The notes beneath the pieces are model-generated. The model saw only the letters and a program-made list of their open reading frames with translations. It made no database searches and was not told the origin of the DNA. The position numbers and the translations under genes were made by a program. A stretch of DNA of 64,000 nucleotides, taken from contig JADCRB010000013.1 of NCBI GenBank assembly GCA_021464245.1, forward strand, positions 6,016,959 to 6,080,958, read 5' to 3'. This document shows, in pieces, positions 62,216-64,000 of the stretch. Source of the stretch: Carallia brachiata (taxonomy: Eukaryota > Streptophyta > Magnoliopsida > Malpighiales > Rhizophoraceae). Numbering within the stretch: position 1 is the stretch's first letter; each line of letters begins with the position of its first letter.

Positions 62216-64000
62216 GAATGCAGATTTTTTAGATAAATATATAATAAATGAAAATTTCCTTAAAAAGTTTCTGTTTATAATTATAAATACAACAAGGGAG
62301 AATAGCTTATTCAAAGCGAAGAAAGATGGAGACAAAAGAGTAAGAAAAAAACTAGGAAGAAAAAAAGGGCCAAATAGGTGTCATAAGGCATATAAAAATC
62401 AGATTGACGATAAATTTACCAAAAAGTTAAATTTAGGTATTTCAAGGCTTCAAAGTGTTGCTTTCATTTCCAACTTAGCAAATTGCTTGCTTTAGTTATA
62501 TAAAATCTATGCCATATATGCATGCTTTTTCATTTTCCAAACAAAGTTCTTTTATGGTATGTTTGGTTAAATAAATATATATTTATATTTTTTTTGTATT
62601 ATATAAATCAAGAATAATAGCTTTTCGTAAAAAAAAAAAAAACAGGGACTTTTGTCCTGTATCCTATATCAACTAAAAATGTCTTCATGTTAACCTTAAC
62701 TAATCGTTTTTGTTATTAACGACAAGTTTCTTTATATGTCTGCTTGCCATCAATCTAAATTATATTGATATCATCATTCATTTCTTTGATGCATAATTAT
62801 TTTCAGGTGCAGGGGCGCTAGTGATGTAGGTGTACGGAGGTCTAGTTGAAGGCTTTCTTGTCATTATTGGACTTCAAATAAGGAGAATTCTCACAGTGTC
62901 TTGAGCTAGAGGAGATGGGTTAGGCTAGTTGGATAATGCTAAAATTGATTTAAACTATTCAATAAGAGCAAATGGACAAAGTGATAGTTCATTTGAAGTG
63001 AGCTTGTCTATTTTCTGTCGTCCCATTTTGATGTTGATGTAGATCACCATGAACTTTTTATAACATTATTCAATTTGGTTAACTAATGTCCAATTGAATC
63101 CACTAATTTCTACCCAAGAATAGAAAATGAATTAAATCGTAACACTGATAGAATAATTGTGATTTTTTGCTACGAATGAAAGGATTCTATATTGATAAAA
63201 CTATAGGTTCCAAGCTTATCAAAGTTTCTGCAAATGATGGGGTAATCTTTTAACGTTAATAAAACCATCGTAGCAAGGTTTCATTTAAGTTTTGAATTTT
63301 CTAGCAATGACATAGAAATCAGTATTAGAGTTGGAAAAATTTGACAGACATTAAAATTAGAATCAACATAGATTCTGCAATTCATTAGTAGCTAACTTGC
63401 TTATTGTTTACAATGAAATAACTAGTAATTTATTAATCTCAGAAAAAATACAACGATAGAAACCAAACAACAAAATGCTCATCTATATTATAATCTGTAG
63501 TCCCATTGCAATATAAAGATGTAGTTATTTCATTTTACATACCATAGAATATGGAAAATTTAATCTATATCAAACTCAATCATTGAGCACAATATTGGAA
63601 TAAAACACAAGATATTACATTACAGAAACTTCAAAACAATGATTACAAATAGGCTCATTGTGTAGCTCAAGCAATCCTACATATTAAGACTATGCAGTTA
63701 TAAACAAATAGGGAAATCTGAGAAGCATGAATAATTGTTGTTTTGGCTATGTTATAAGATTAGAAGATCGTGCTCTGTTATCAACCATTTATAGTTGGAT
63801 GGTAACAATCTTAAGAAGAGAACGAAAAGGGAATTATTTATACAAGTTTATTAAACATCTATCCTGATTATATAGTGATTCTTATACTGTGTGATCACGA
63901 CAATCTTCAATTTTTTCGCCACTTAGGACTCCAAACATTCAAAAAATCTCTGGTAGACCTTAATTAAAAAAGCCCTCAATTACAAGATTATTGTGGCTCT
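62216..64000. other. AT-rich end of the window
   Basis: No gene, RNA or defined repeat is recognised. The sequence has many short A/T runs. A gene that begins beyond 64 kb could extend in from the right, but nothing here shows it. Confidence 0.35.

Noticed and set aside
1..64000. CRISPR array, phage, viral insertion or gene cluster for a specialised pathway
   Set aside because: No regular short repeat-spacer series, no viral or pararetroviral domains, and no functionally linked neighbours. The genes are ordinary separate plant loci.

Overview
The window is nuclear DNA of a flowering plant, very probably a eudicot and perhaps a woody rosid. Genes have many GT-AG introns and long AT-rich spacers. 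The protein set is typical of plants: a mitochondrial sulfurtransferase, a PB1-Raf kinase, a GRAS protein, NF-YC, the plastid AAA protein FTSH12 and a dihydroflavonol-reductase-like SDR. No prokaryotic, organellar or viral gene was seen, and the species cannot be named from the sequence alone.

Layout. 0-2.7 kb: a fold-back element and a 640-bp hAT-type MITE upstream of STR1. 2.75-9.96 kb (+): STR1-type thiosulfate/mercaptopyruvate sulfurtransferase, 11 coding exons. 13.8-21.6 kb (+): Raf-like MAPKKK (group B4) with an N-terminal PB1 domain; its frame is broken at four homopolymers. 23.3-25.6 kb (-): a GRAS pseudogene split by an 875-bp hAT-like element with a perfect 8-bp target duplication. 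29.8-33.2 kb (+): NF-YC with a long leader intron. 35.1-47.9 kb (-): FTSH12, 19 exons, fully open. 49.2-50.8 kb (+): a decayed LINE fragment. 51.0-53.4 kb (-): an SDR of the DFR/anthocyanidin-reductase-like group, 5 exons. 53.4-64 kb: gene-poor, with a second fold-back element, a 5'-truncated LINE end with target duplication and poly(A), and a diverged tandem array of about 305-bp units that contain a tRNA-like segment.

The genes do not form a pathway; they are independent plant loci. STR1, the B4 Raf kinase and FTSH12 lie near each other in Arabidopsis on the lower arm of chromosome 1 (from memory: At1g79230, At1g79570, At1g79560), so the window probably keeps ancestral microsynteny. I found no convincing new biological system. 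The most interesting points are four GC-AG introns among about 39 coding introns, the datable decay of the GRAS gene, the tRNA-like tandem array, and the homopolymer-restricted frameshifts, which look like assembly errors.
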